Positions 45,883-57,622 of a stretch of DNA of 64,000 bases are shown in pieces. The DNA lies in contig MU394053.1 of assembly GCA_022578605.1 (NCBI GenBank), forward strand, positions 1 to 64,000. Reading direction: 5' to 3'. Made by a program: the position numbers and the translations under genes. The notes beneath the pieces are model-generated. The model was not told where the DNA came from, searched no databases, and saw nothing but the letters and a program-made list of their open reading frames with translations. Each line of letters begins with the position of its first letter. The first letter of the stretch is position 1. Source of the stretch: Camillea tinctor (taxonomy: Eukaryota > Ascomycota > Sordariomycetes > Xylariales > Xylariaceae).

Positions 45883-47438
45883 ACGAGATGCGCTCTCATT
45901 TCGTAGCTAAATGGGGGAGAGGGGAGGTTAGGGGATGCGGGTTTAGGAGGAGAGAGACTTTAGCCAAGGGACACGGGAGTTATCTGAAAGGGAGAGAACA
46001 GGCCAAGCTCGGATCAGTTCATGGGCTATCACGGTGTGTGGTTTCTTTTTATTTTGCTACTACTACTACTACTATTATTATTATCCATCGTGTTATCTCT
46101 CTCACCATGAGCGTTTGTTCCGGATGGATGGCGTTTTATCAGGGCAAATAGGGACAAATTGGTGCATCTGGCGGCGCGGCGGCGTCGACATGGACTTCTC
46201 TAGGCCGGATTATGAGTGCGTGGTAAAAAGACCATACCTAAGTCTCGAGAGTCAACTCAAATGGGGAATTCATTTGACGCAATGCGTTGGTTTACCTCCC
46301 CGCTTGTCTTTTTCACTACTAGGATTTATCATGTTAATACTACTATATCAAGTGGGCTGCTTGCGATGTCGGCTAGATGCTGTTCAATGATTTTGCTTTT
46401 GGCGTTATGCTTGGGTGTTGTTTTTTGTCTTCTCCCTCCCCCCCCCTTTTTTTTTTGAGAGAGAGAGAGTGTGTGAAACTATAACTAGGTAGTTAGTTAC
46501 TATATAACCTATCTTGCCTTATCTTGAAGCCCTTGCTACCTACCGATCTAACGAGGAATAAGTATTTTCCAGTGTTGTAAAATATCAATAGATATCTAGG
46601 TAGGCATGCACCTAGCAGCTGTGAGGACATTCACAATGCATTAACTTGACTAAATTGTACATAGGTTAGTATAGTATATGTGCCTACCTTACATGTAGCT
46701 ATATATTAGTAGTAGAATTTTGCCCAAATACGTATAGACCTAACCTAGGTACCTACTAAGATAGGTTACATAACAATCAGGTGTGGTTCAATATTGCCCC
46801 GCGGTGGGTCCTGTCGGCTTAGGTAAACCTCGACCTTGGCCTATAGATAGCCAGAATCGGGAATCGGGAGTAAGGCAAGTAATATCCTACTAAAACTTAC
46901 CTACTAACCTACTTAATGCAGTGAGCCTATTAAAATAAAAGTGCATAAAATATATATTCAACACCGAAAACCTACCGGATCCATCATCACCACACAACAA
47001 TCCATTGTCCCATTTCAGGGCTGGTGCCAGAACGTGGGGCGCCATCATTTCCCGTCAGTTTGATGTCATCCATTTCTTACCCACCTACCCAGGTAGTCCA
47101 CTCTTACACTGATTTCCCTTTTGGTTTTCTTTTGACGCAGAGTCGAGGGGCGCAGCTCGTTAGTCACCGGCGTGTGTAGGTATTAATTATATCCACAACC
47201 ACCCATCTGACGTACTCCGTGCTCCGTACTCCCCTCAGATCCGCCTTTTTTGTTCAGGGTCCTCTGCATCGATCAATCAATTTACACCAAATATCAGCTA
47301 CTCAACAAAGCGATTGAAGTCTCCCCAATCCCGAGAGACATCGCTCTGTTCTCCCTCTAACGACAGCATACCTAAAATCTTGATCTATCACCACGTAGGA
47401 CCAGCAAACCCCAAACCATATCTATCTAAGAGAGTGTT
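45883..47438. other. intergenic region
   Basis: No gene supported. It contains trinucleotide runs (CTACTA...TTATTA, 46060-46084), a GA/GT microsatellite (46459-46475), TACCTAGGTA-type palindromes (46741-46756) and a doubled TACTCCGT motif (47212-47232). Confidence 0.5.
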
Positions 47439-49880
47439 ATGGCCGACGCCAGTGCGCCACCGTCAGGCCCGGGTCGTGGAAGAGGTGATGGCAACGCGCG
47501 AGGGCGAAACCGTGGCCGTGGTCGCGGAGGTGCGAATCCCCGTGGGGGACCTGGAAGATCACAACGTGGCAGAGGACGAGGCCGAGGGGAGAGAACGGGA
47601 GAGGGGATAAGTGACGATCTCACGCCAGCTCAAGCCCAAACGAAGGCCCCCGATACCACTTCGACGCCCTCCCAGCTTCAACCTAAGACTGAAGGGACGG
47701 ATGGAGCTGATGATGCAGAGGCCGAAGTCTGCCATATCTGCGCTAGCCCTATAGCCCACCAGTCCGTGACCCCTTGCAACCACATCACTTGTCATATATG
47801 CGCCTTGCGCATGAGAGTACTCTGGAAGAACAAGAAGTGCGCCAATTGCCGTGTACGTCCTGTCTCCTAGTGACATGATTTCCTTTTGAATTGATGCCTA
47901 TATTGACACTGCTCTTCTCTCCCCCCTTAGACACATGCACCGTTTGTCATCTTTACCGACGATGCGACAAAACGCTACCAAGACTACTCCAACCTTGACG
48001 TTACCAGCACTGACGATAATATCGGAATTCGCTACGCAAACGAGGATATTGTTGGAGACACTGTCCTATTGCTTCGGTATAATTGTCCCGACAAGTCATG
48101 CGACTTTGCTGGCCTAGGTTGGCCCAACCTCCATCGCCATGTTCGTACCACTCACCACAAGAAAATGTGCGACCTGTGCACAAGGAACAAGAAGGTGTTT
48201 ACCCACGAACACGACCTTTTCGCCGACAAGGAACTCGAGAAACACATGCGCCATGGCGATGACCAGCCTGGTGCCGTGAACCAATCAGGCTTTAAGGGAC
48301 ATCCGTTATGTGCATTCTGCGGCCAGCGGTTCTATGACGGCGATAAGCTCTACGAACACTGCCGAAATAAGCATGAAAGGTGCTTTCTATGCGACAGGGA
48401 GGATCCCAGACAGCCACATTACTACCGGGATTATAATGCCTTGGAGGAGCATTTCAAGAAGGATCATTTTCTGTGTTTTGACCGCGAATGTTTGGAAAAG
48501 AAATTTGTTGTCTTTGGGTCTGAGATGGATCTTAAAGCACACCAGCTGAGCGAACACGGTAACTCGCTATCGAAAGACGTGAGACGTGATGCCCGCGTAG
48601 TAGACATGGCCAGCTTTGACTTCCGAGAAAGGTATCAGCAGCCCAGGAGGGGAGGTAGAGATGGGGACAGAGGCGAAGATAGGAACGGACGAGCTAGGGG
48701 CCGCGATCCCAACGCCGAACCTCTCCCAGTCAGTTCAGCACAGCCACTTCGACGAGATGAGCTTGCTTTCCAGAGACAGATGGCTATACATTCGTCACAA
48801 TCCGTGACGAACCGCACGTTCGGTGGTCAGCTCTCATCAAGTGCGTCAGGCCCGTCCGCACAACCGAGCCAACGCAGTTCAGGAGCACCCCAAGCTTTGG
48901 CCAGCACCGCTCGAGACGCTCTCGCCACAGAAATAGAAGGGCTCAGTTTATCCGACCCTAATCTCTCGCCTGAAGATCGTGCTCGTGCCATGCGCCATGC
49001 GGCCGTCATCGAGCGTGCGTCGAATCTTTTGCATAATGATAAGACCAAGCTCGACAAATTTCGATCCCACATATCGTCTTACCGTCAAGATAAGATGTCC
49101 GCTCCGTCGTTGGTCGATGCCTTCTTTACCCTTTTCTCGGACACGTCTTCCTCGGCCCTGGGCACCTTAGTTCGGGAGATATCAGATTTATTTGACGACA
49201 AGGCGAAGGGCACTAGCCTGAACAAAGCTTGGAATGACTGGAGAGCTATCAACGAAGATTACCCGACGCTGCCAGGGCTTAGTGGGATGCACGGGGCGAC
49301 CACATCAAGCAGCGGTTGGGCCACTGCCGCTGCTAGTTCGCCAAATGCGGCGGCAGCTGGGCCTAGCCAACGACACACAACACGAGTCCTCAAACTCAAG
49401 AACTCGACTCAGCAGTCTCGACGGACAAGCGGCGACCAAGTACCCGCGTTGTTTATAAGGGGCACCACACACCAAGCACTGCCACCACCGGCAGCATCGT
49501 TTCCTTCGTTGCCATCAAGTAGTGCCTCGTCTTCAAGGGCTGCTACCGCAACGCCTCACTGGGGCGGAGGAAGCACGTCAACGCGGCCGACGCCGGCACC
49601 GGCACCGGCACGATCCATGGCGGCGGCTGCCAATCGCGAAGAGGCCTTCCCAGCGCTCCCCACGGCACCAAAGCCCACTACAACTATCTTTGGATATGGA
49701 ACGGGCAGCGTGCGGAGAGATGCCGGGGGTTCAAGAAACACAGGCTTCTCGTGGGGAGGAAATGCGGACGAAGGGCAGTCCGGAGCAGGCGGCACTGGGG
49801 ATGAGGAAGATGGCGGGGCTGGTGGAAAGGGTAAGAAGGGGAACAAAGGGAGAAAGAAGGTCCTGGTCCAGTGGGGATAG
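47439..49880 (+). CDS. HEL2: Hel2/ZNF598-type RING E3 ubiquitin ligase
   Basis: Two exons (47439-47852 and 47931-49880; intron 78 bp) give 787 residues. The N-terminal 50 residues are an Arg/Gly-rich RGG-like segment suited to RNA or ribosome contact. A RING finger spans C98-C137 (CHICAS...CNHITCHICALRM...CANC). A row of C2H2-type fingers follows (CDFAGLGWPNLHRHVRTTH, CAFCGQRFYDGDKLYEHCR, CFLCDRED...H and CFDRECLEKKF...H). The remainder is disordered, with an RGG patch around residue 225 and a Gly/Lys-rich end. This is the layout of yeast Hel2 and human ZNF598, which ubiquitinate collided ribosomes in ribosome-associated quality control. Confidence 0.93.
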
Positions 49881-52711
49881 GGGACGGAAGGATGGGAAGG
49901 ACGGGATGAGAGGAGGTATTATAGCGTGTTCTTACCAATCTGTTCTCCAATCCCCTTCCCCTACCTAAAAGGTTCGCGGGGAATAAATATAGCAAGGAAT
50001 TTACTAAAGACCACCTTTTAGGGGAGAGATGCTTGATATCGGTGCTGTGATGTGGTTTATTACACTACAGAGAACCATATGTAATTATCACTCTCTATTT
50101 ACTGAGGTGGCTAGTTTGGGGAGACTAGATGTGATTCATTCATATCCAAGTCGTGCGGTTACTGGTAATAACGGCAATTACAACATACTTGATACTCTCT
50201 ACAGATCCGTTGATAGAGGGTGTTATATACTAAAATCTTATCAATATTGAAACCCCGAGTCAGCTAGTAGTCATGATACGATGAAGTATTATAAAACTAT
50301 TAGTGGCGTACCTAACATTGTCCAGGTGGGCAGGTGGGCGCGGGGTATGCAGGTACTTAGTCCCATGTAATTACCTAATTAAGATGAGGAAATACCTACT
50401 AGTAGGTACCTCTAACCTACACGGAAGGCGTCAATATTCCAATATTCTATACAAGCCTAACCTAGGTGGTATTATCGTGGAAGTCTTACCAAGGGATTGT
50501 CAGTTCAAGGAATAGGTAGGAAACTTGAAGAACCCCGAGTTTTGCATAGCTATGTAGGTGTAGTATATACTAACCTAGATTAGTGTATTATGGAGTACTA
50601 AAGTAAGGGCGAGGGAACAGCCGATGGAGGTGTGGGTCCCCAATAAAGTGTTCCGTAGTGTACATAGAGTAGAGTCAGGTACATCCATTCGAGGGAGGGA
50701 GAAGGAAGCTCTATTTAGCCATTTACAGATTCGTATAGCAAAACATATTAGCACATATGCAATTAGCCTTTTATATTAATAACGAAACAAACCGGGGGCT
50801 GTTCATCTTGATGTCTCTGAGGACTACCAGGTACATGTGCGATAATCAGGTTGAACTGATGATTGATCAACGGATATTGTGAGGCACTGCCTACTATGTA
50901 ATGAACCTTAGGGCAAGTAGGTAACTAGTAAGGTAAGCGTGGTTTCGGATTGCTCTATGGCTCAGGTAATCATGCAACATGGATAACAGATGCCCTTTAT
51001 GTGTAGAGTTTAGGTAGTACCTAGCGTACTTAACAGATCGATACGGTGGTCCGTCAGCTTGTCCGTTCCATAAGGTTCTGTACATGAATGAAGTTTAACG
51101 CAAACACTCGCTTACAGGGATATGGATACTCCTCTGAATTACATATACGTATCTAGTATGATAAATTTGTAGTGTAATAATAGTAGTAAGTACCTAGGTA
51201 CCTAGGTATCCTCCTGGTATGTCCCCACTCGTCTCACGTCCCACATCCCACGTCCCTCGTCTCCTCCTCGTCTCCTCGTCTCCTCCACTGTCTCACCACC
51301 ACATTGCTTCACACCAAAAATCCTTCTCAGTCCTTCGATTACCTCAACCTGCCTAACATATGCGGGAAGACAACAGGATGGATGGATGACCGCACGATAT
51401 AAGGAAATGATAAAACATAGTCACTCTTTACCTGACTTTGATGTGCTTCCAATCCTGTACGGGGTTTCCCCCCAAGACTATAAGACTACCTACGCGGCTT
51501 CAACTACCTAGGTACACACAGAGACAATCCCACTATACTACCCCCCAGCCCCTACTTAGTAGGTTGGACTGGCAATATTTTCGTACTTAGCTTCACTTAC
51601 CTAGGGACACACTAAGGCGGCAGCATCCTAGTTGGCATATTGACTTGTCTTGGTTTCCATCGTCGTGAGTCGCCACCTCCACTACCACCGTAAACATAAA
51701 TCACGGCCACAACCACAGCTACAACCACAGCTACAACCACTACAGCCATAGCGGACACTACAACTTACCTATTGGTCAAACCCCCGGGGGTCGGTTTCTT
51801 TCTGCCAAAGTCCGCTTCATCCGTCGGTGTGTGCGAAAATACCTGACCACGACAACCACACCATGCACACGACATAGGTACTGTACAGTATCTAATAATA
51901 AATAATACAACACCACCTCCTCTACCATCATCATCGATCATCCTCGAATTATTATTGCCTCGACCGTTGTGTGTAAAACACCTTCAATCACTAGCAGCCT
52001 TAAGTTAGCACCTCTTTTTTTTTTCTTTTCGACTTTTTACATGCATACACACGTACACAGCTATTACTGTCATCGTTGATACTACCAGCTGGGCTGCCAT
52101 TATTTATTGTGATTATTATTCATTATTTATTATTATTGCCGGTTCTATTACTGGGTGGTAGTGTTGGTGCTGCTACTGTTACTGCTCACACCTCCTTATC
52201 CTATCCTGGTCGGTATGTAGGGCACCCCCCATTCCCATCCCCCATCTCTCTATCTATCCTATCCATTCATCCATCCACCCACCTATTTTTATTTATTTTT
52301 TCTTTCCTTTTTTATTTTTTATTTATTTTTCGTTTTGTCCATCCATCTTTTGCCGAGTGGCCCACCTCACCGGGTTTCAACTACTGCGAATTTTATTCAT
52401 CAGGAAGCAAAGCACTAACATCAAGTGACTGACAAGTGACTGATTGATTGATTAACTGACGACTTGATAGTCCAGTATTTTCTCATCCATTCATACATAC
52501 ATACATTTTATCCACTAGACCTACTCTCTGAAGGCTTGCCGGCAGCACACTGTCGGTTGATTCACTACTTCGACAAAATAGCCTCGCCGGCTTCCTTCTC
52601 TACCTCTAGTGTTGTCGCCTCGAGCGAGCACCGTCTTCATGTAACGGTCAACCGCCCTCTTTTTACCTCCTGCGAATCAATCCCACTCAACACCGCGTTG
52701 TCGTCTTCAAC
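49881..52711. other. long intergenic region upstream of IRE1
   Basis: No gene supported. It holds TACCTAGGTACCTAGGTA (51191-51208), a CGTCTCCTC-like tandem stretch (51245-51290), a 12-base ACAACCACAGCT tandem repeat (51709-51743) and T-rich runs (52014-52030, 52285-52335). The last 700 bases before the IRE1 start are pyrimidine-rich and probably include its promoter and long leader. Confidence 0.45.
51709..51743. repeat. 12-base tandem repeat
   Basis: ACAACCACAGCT is repeated almost three times, followed by ACAACCACTACAGCC. Confidence 0.8.
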
Positions 52712-55700
52712 ATGTTGCGGCGGCCTCCTGGTGAAGGACGGCTAGTCGCTCAGCAGCGCAAGGTCTTCCTCGCTTTGGCCGTCTTCCTCCTCCCCTGGCT
52801 CCAACTCGTCGATGCTCAGCAGCAGCAGCAACAGCAACAGCCCCAACAGCAAACCTCTCCACGACAGGCACCGGTTGCCAATTTCCTCAGCGACCACAGC
52901 AATGTCGCCATTAATAAACACGACGATGGCTACCTGCATCGTCTAAGGCATGAGTCTCCGTTCGAGGCTGACCATGTCGCCGGCAAACTTGCCGCCACTT
53001 CTCAACCCCATCACGACCCCCTCGGCGTGCCCATGAGGAGCCGCGAGAGCTCCACTACCACAGCCGAACGGCTTTCCCGCAACGAAAAACACTCTGGCAA
53101 TACCCCCGTCATTAACGATGCGAGCGCCCTCGCAACTTTGGCTCCGGCTCAGCCCGTTAGAGCACCAAACTCTCCAAGACACATGCCCAGCCTCCTTGCC
53201 AATGCTGGGCTGTCCTCGCTGCAATCTGCGCGGAGTCTGGAGAACTGGGAAGTGGAAGACTATATTCTTCTGGCGACCGTCGATGGACACCTTTATGCCG
53301 TCAACCGCGAATCCGGCGATGAGCGTTGGCACCTTGAGGTCGAGCAGCCCGTCGTCGAGACCACCCATCACCGACCTAACATCTCTCTGCTCAGCGAAGA
53401 CGCTGACTACGACCGGCATCCCCTCGATGACTACATCTGGGTTGTAGAGCCTACCCACAACGGGGCGGTCTACGTATGGACGCCTTCGGGCTTTGGGAGC
53501 GGCTTGATGAGCACCGGCTTTACGATGAAGCAACTAGTCGATGATCTTGGTCCATACGCCGTCCAAAACCCGCCTGTTGTCTACACTGGCCACAAGAAAA
53601 ACACCCTCATCACCGTCGATGCTGCGACCGGCCGCGTGCTCAAATGGTTCGGGCAGACTGGCTCGCAGGTAGACCAGAGCGCCACATGTTTCCCTCCACA
53701 TAGTCGGCTAGTCGACGCAGATAGCGAGGAATGCAGTAATAGCGGTACCATCACTCTTAGTAGGACTGAGTACACTGTCACCATCCATCGCTTAGACGAC
53801 GGCAGGGAGATTGCTACATTAAAGTATGCTGAATGGGGACCGAATAACTTCGACAACGATCTTCACCAACAGTATCGGTCGACGCAAGACAACCGGTATT
53901 TCACTAGTCAGCATGATGGAAAGGTATATGCACTTGTCTACCCGACGGGTGTCACTTCCTTTACTTTACAATTCTCAGTCCCCGTCGCACGTGTTTTCGA
54001 CATCGCGAGACCGGAGGACGCACCACATGGGAGCAATCCAGAGCTCGTCTTGCTACCGCAGCCTACCCCTCCAATCCGCGACGACGAGTCAGCCCACGCA
54101 CGAAGCCATAGCGTGTTCCTAAACCAGACCAGCTCAGGGGGTTGGTATGCCATGTCGGGCTGGTCGTACCCCCTTATCGTGAACGCTCCAAGTGCGCAAA
54201 TAAATGGAAGAAATAGATGGGACAACGAACGTATACAGACAATGCTTGATGACGCACGCATCAACGAGGCCCTGGTCGGCGTGCATACCCTAGGTAATGC
54301 GAGGAGCATGCAACAATGGCCCGCGAGCCTGCCCCCGAGTCTACCTTCGGATCCCTATTCACATCCGCAAGATCCAGACGACCACGATTTGGACTCTACC
54401 ATTCCTACGCCAATGCCAGATATGGGCGCAGACTATTCTACCCTAGTTGATAAGGTTACTACTCTTCCACAGTACGCCGCCGATAGAGTAGTGGATTTCT
54501 TGCTAAACCCTATTTTGCTCCTATTCTCTTTTTACTTCTTAATCCGGTACTACAAAGATGTGTTACGGTGGTCTAGAAAGCAGGTTGATCAAAAAGAATA
54601 CCTCAGGACTCTCGCCTTCGTTCAGCCGACATGTCCCGAAGTAGAAACTCAACCAGAGGTCAAAGACGAAGTGGTTGCACCCACACCAGAACTAGAAGAC
54701 AAGGACACTGGCTTGGCCGCCGAAAGGGTCGCAGTCAATAATAAGGAGGTGGTATCCCCATCTACTGTAGCCGAGCCCAAGGGCGCTGAAGCCGTTCCCC
54801 AAACAGAGCAGCAACTGGCTGAAGGTGAATCTCCAGAAAAGAAACCCAAGAAAGCCCACCGCGGCCGAAGAGGTGGTGTGAAACACCGAAAAGGCGCGAA
54901 ACGACGAGAAGCGTCAGATCTTTCGGGCGAGAAATCCTCCCCGGAATCGGAGGATGTTATACCGGGCATCCAGAACATCGGTATTCAGCCCAAGCTGGAA
55001 CCTAACGTTACTTCTATGAACAACGACCCCGAGGACGTGAGTGGGCCCATCGTCAAGATAGGCGGTATAGAAGTCAACCAAGATGAGCAGCTAGGTATGG
55101 GAAGCAATGGCACTGTCGTCTTTGCCGGAAAATTCCATGGCCGGGACGTGGCCGTAAAGCGGATGCTCACGCAGTTCTGGGATATTGCAACCCAGGAGAC
55201 ACAGCTATTATTAGAGAGCGACCATCATCCCAATGGTAAGATTTCCACTTAGCTATCTATTGTCTATCGTATGCTCACTAATCGTCATGTAGTTATCCGT
55301 TATTTTGCTATGTCTAAGAATGACAGCTTCTTGTACATCGCTTTGGAACTTTGCCAAGCATCTTTATCGGACATTATCGACAAACCCCAACTATTCCCCG
55401 ATCTGGCGAGGGCTGGCGAAATGGACCTACCACGAGTCTTGTTACAAATAGCCCACGGTCTAGGCTTCCTTCATGATCTACGCATTGTTCACCGGGATCT
55501 AAAACCACAGAATATTCTGGTCACAATGGGCCGCGATGGCAAACCGCGACTTCTGGTGTCAGATTTTGGGCTATGCAAGAAGCTGGAAGGCGGGCAATCG
55601 TCCTTTGGTGCGACTACTGCTCACGCAGCTGGAACGTCGGGATGGCGGGCCCCTGAACTGCTTGTCGATGACGATGCTCGCGAAAATTCAACCATGTCTA

Positions 55701-56437
55701 TGACTAGCACCCATAGCGACTCGAGCAGCCAGCTCGTCAGTGCAGACGTGATGCCGAATCGTCGAGCTACACGGGCCATTGACATCTTCAGTCTTGGACT
55801 TGTGTTCTTTTATGTGCTCACCAAGGGCCTACACCCATTTGACTGTGGCGATCGGTACATGCGAGAAGTAAACATTCGGAAGGGCCAGTTCAATCTCAAG
55901 CCGCTAGATGTACTAGGAGACTTTTCGCACGAGGCCAAGGCACTCATCGAGACGATGCTCCGGTCGGACCCAAGAGCACGTCCCACGGCTAAGGACGTCA
56001 TGTCACACCCGTTCTTCTGGTCGGCTAAGGAACGCTTAGCCTTCCTCTGTGACGTGTCGGACCATTTCGAATTGGAGCCGCGCGATCCGCCATCGAAGGC
56101 ATTAATGGAGTTGGAAACATGCGCGCCACAGGTGTGTCGGGGCGACTTCCTTAAGGCCCTTCCCAAGGAGTTTGTCGAGAGCCTGGGCAAGCAGCGTAAA
56201 TACACAGGGAGCCGGCTTCTCGATCTACTACGAGCGCTCCGGAACAAGCGGTTTCATTATGGCGACATGAACGAGTCGCTCAAGAAGATGGTGGGGCCCT
56301 TGCCAGATGGATATCTAGGGTTCTGGTCACGACGATTCCCGAACCTACTCATCGTGTGCTGCACAGTAATATATAAGCTGAATCTGGAGGATCTAGATAC
56401 CTTTAGGGAGTATTTTAAGCCGAGGACGCCTCTATGA
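52712..56437 (+). CDS. IRE1: IRE1 unfolded-protein-response sensor kinase/endoribonuclease
   Basis: Two exons (52712-55235 and 55293-56437; intron 57 bp) give 1222 residues. A signal peptide (about residues 16-35) is followed directly by a glutamine-rich run (AQQQQQQQQPQQQ). The luminal beta-propeller-like sensor includes DYILLATVDGHLYAVNRESG. One transmembrane helix lies at about 595-617 (VDFLLNPILLLFSFYFLIRYY), then a lysine-rich linker (KKPKKAHRGRRGGVKHRKG). The kinase domain begins near 785 (LGMGSNGTVVFAG, AVKRM), with HRDLKPQN from 908, SDFG, and GTSGWRAPELL. The C-terminal KEN RNase domain starts near 1080. RNase residues corresponding to yeast R1056, N1057 and H1061 are R1158, N1159 and H1163; the histidine usually just before the latter is Phe1162. 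The protein senses ER misfolding and splices the HAC1/hacA mRNA. Confidence 0.95.
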
Positions 56438-57622
56438 GGCTGGATAATATTTCACTAGATAGGTCGGGAAGGGACATGGATATTTTTTATTTTACTGGAG
56501 ATAAATTGAAATAGCTTTTACGTTGGGATCTCATTGTATTTGGGTTTTGATATCGTGAACAAGGTTATATGATTTAGTGTTCTACCACAATCCGCGATCT
56601 TCGGCCTCGATGCGACCTAGGCACTTAAGCTTAGGTAAGCCATCGGATGGAATGGGACTGTGCTAGCGTTAGCTAGCGCGTACCACAAACTGTACCCAAA
56701 AGAGACGGATAGGACCCACTTCTCGAGCAGCTTGACCAATGTAGGTGTAGATTTGCAATCATTGGGTAGATGTACCTTGCCAATGCACAAGCTAAGTATG
56801 TACGGAGTACGTCGATATATAATGTACTGTGTGTGTGTGTGTGTGTGTGTGTGTTCTTGAAGAGTAACAAGGTATTGTAAATTACATGCTTGCTTTTTAT
56901 TTTCCTCTTTGCTTTTTTTTTTTTTTTTTTAGTCTTGTCCCTTCCACATTTTATTGTATCTCGGAATTTGTACATTTGTTATATCTATTGAAAATAATAC
57001 AAAAGGCAGGTACGGGACCTAGTTTGTTAGGTTTTATAAAAAGGAAGGCGGAGATGTAGAAGTAAGTTATATTAGTGTAAGTGCAAACAAAAGCATATCG
57101 AGTTCTCAAGGTACATATATTGAAATCTCTTCCGTCTACAAACTCAAACCTTTAACTTTAAACAATGCATGTATTGTTGTGCTCCCATACCCATCTGGAA
57201 GGTGAACAATGTTCGTACGTACCTAACCAAGGTACATACACAAGTAGGTACCGGTTAACGATAGGTACTTTGTACATACGGATTGCTTGGTGTGCAATGG
57301 TCAACAGCACGACCCCGACCCCTTAACCGTCACGAGGCCTCGTGTAAAGTGCATGTAAAGTACGCGTTTGAGGGAACGGCTGCTGCTGGTGACATATAAT
57401 TCCCTACCTACAAGGTCCCGGGATCCCGTCTCACCCCGGTAACAACACCTACCTACACACATACACATACACTCACCTCACGTCTACACGGCCTGGCCGA
57501 TCCAGTTTCCTCACCAACTGAACTACTATTGATTATTTTCTTCTCCTGCCCTTAATCACCCGCACCTTGCTTTCTCCAATGTCTGTTTCCGAGACAAGAA
57601 TATCTCGTATTTACTCCCAACG
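56438..57622. other. intergenic region with simple repeats
   Basis: No gene. It contains a GTACGGAGTACGT motif (56800-56812), a TG microsatellite, a T run at about 56913-56930 and CCTACCTACA-type sequence before the next start codon. Confidence 0.5.
56828..56854. repeat. (TG)n microsatellite
   Basis: A run of about 13 uninterrupted TG dinucleotides. Confidence 0.9.

Noticed and set aside
52076..52745. Two open frames in the IRE1 upstream region that looked like long upstream ORFs
   Set aside because: Both begin with TTG and contain no usable ATG; composition is low complexity. They are not credible uORFs.
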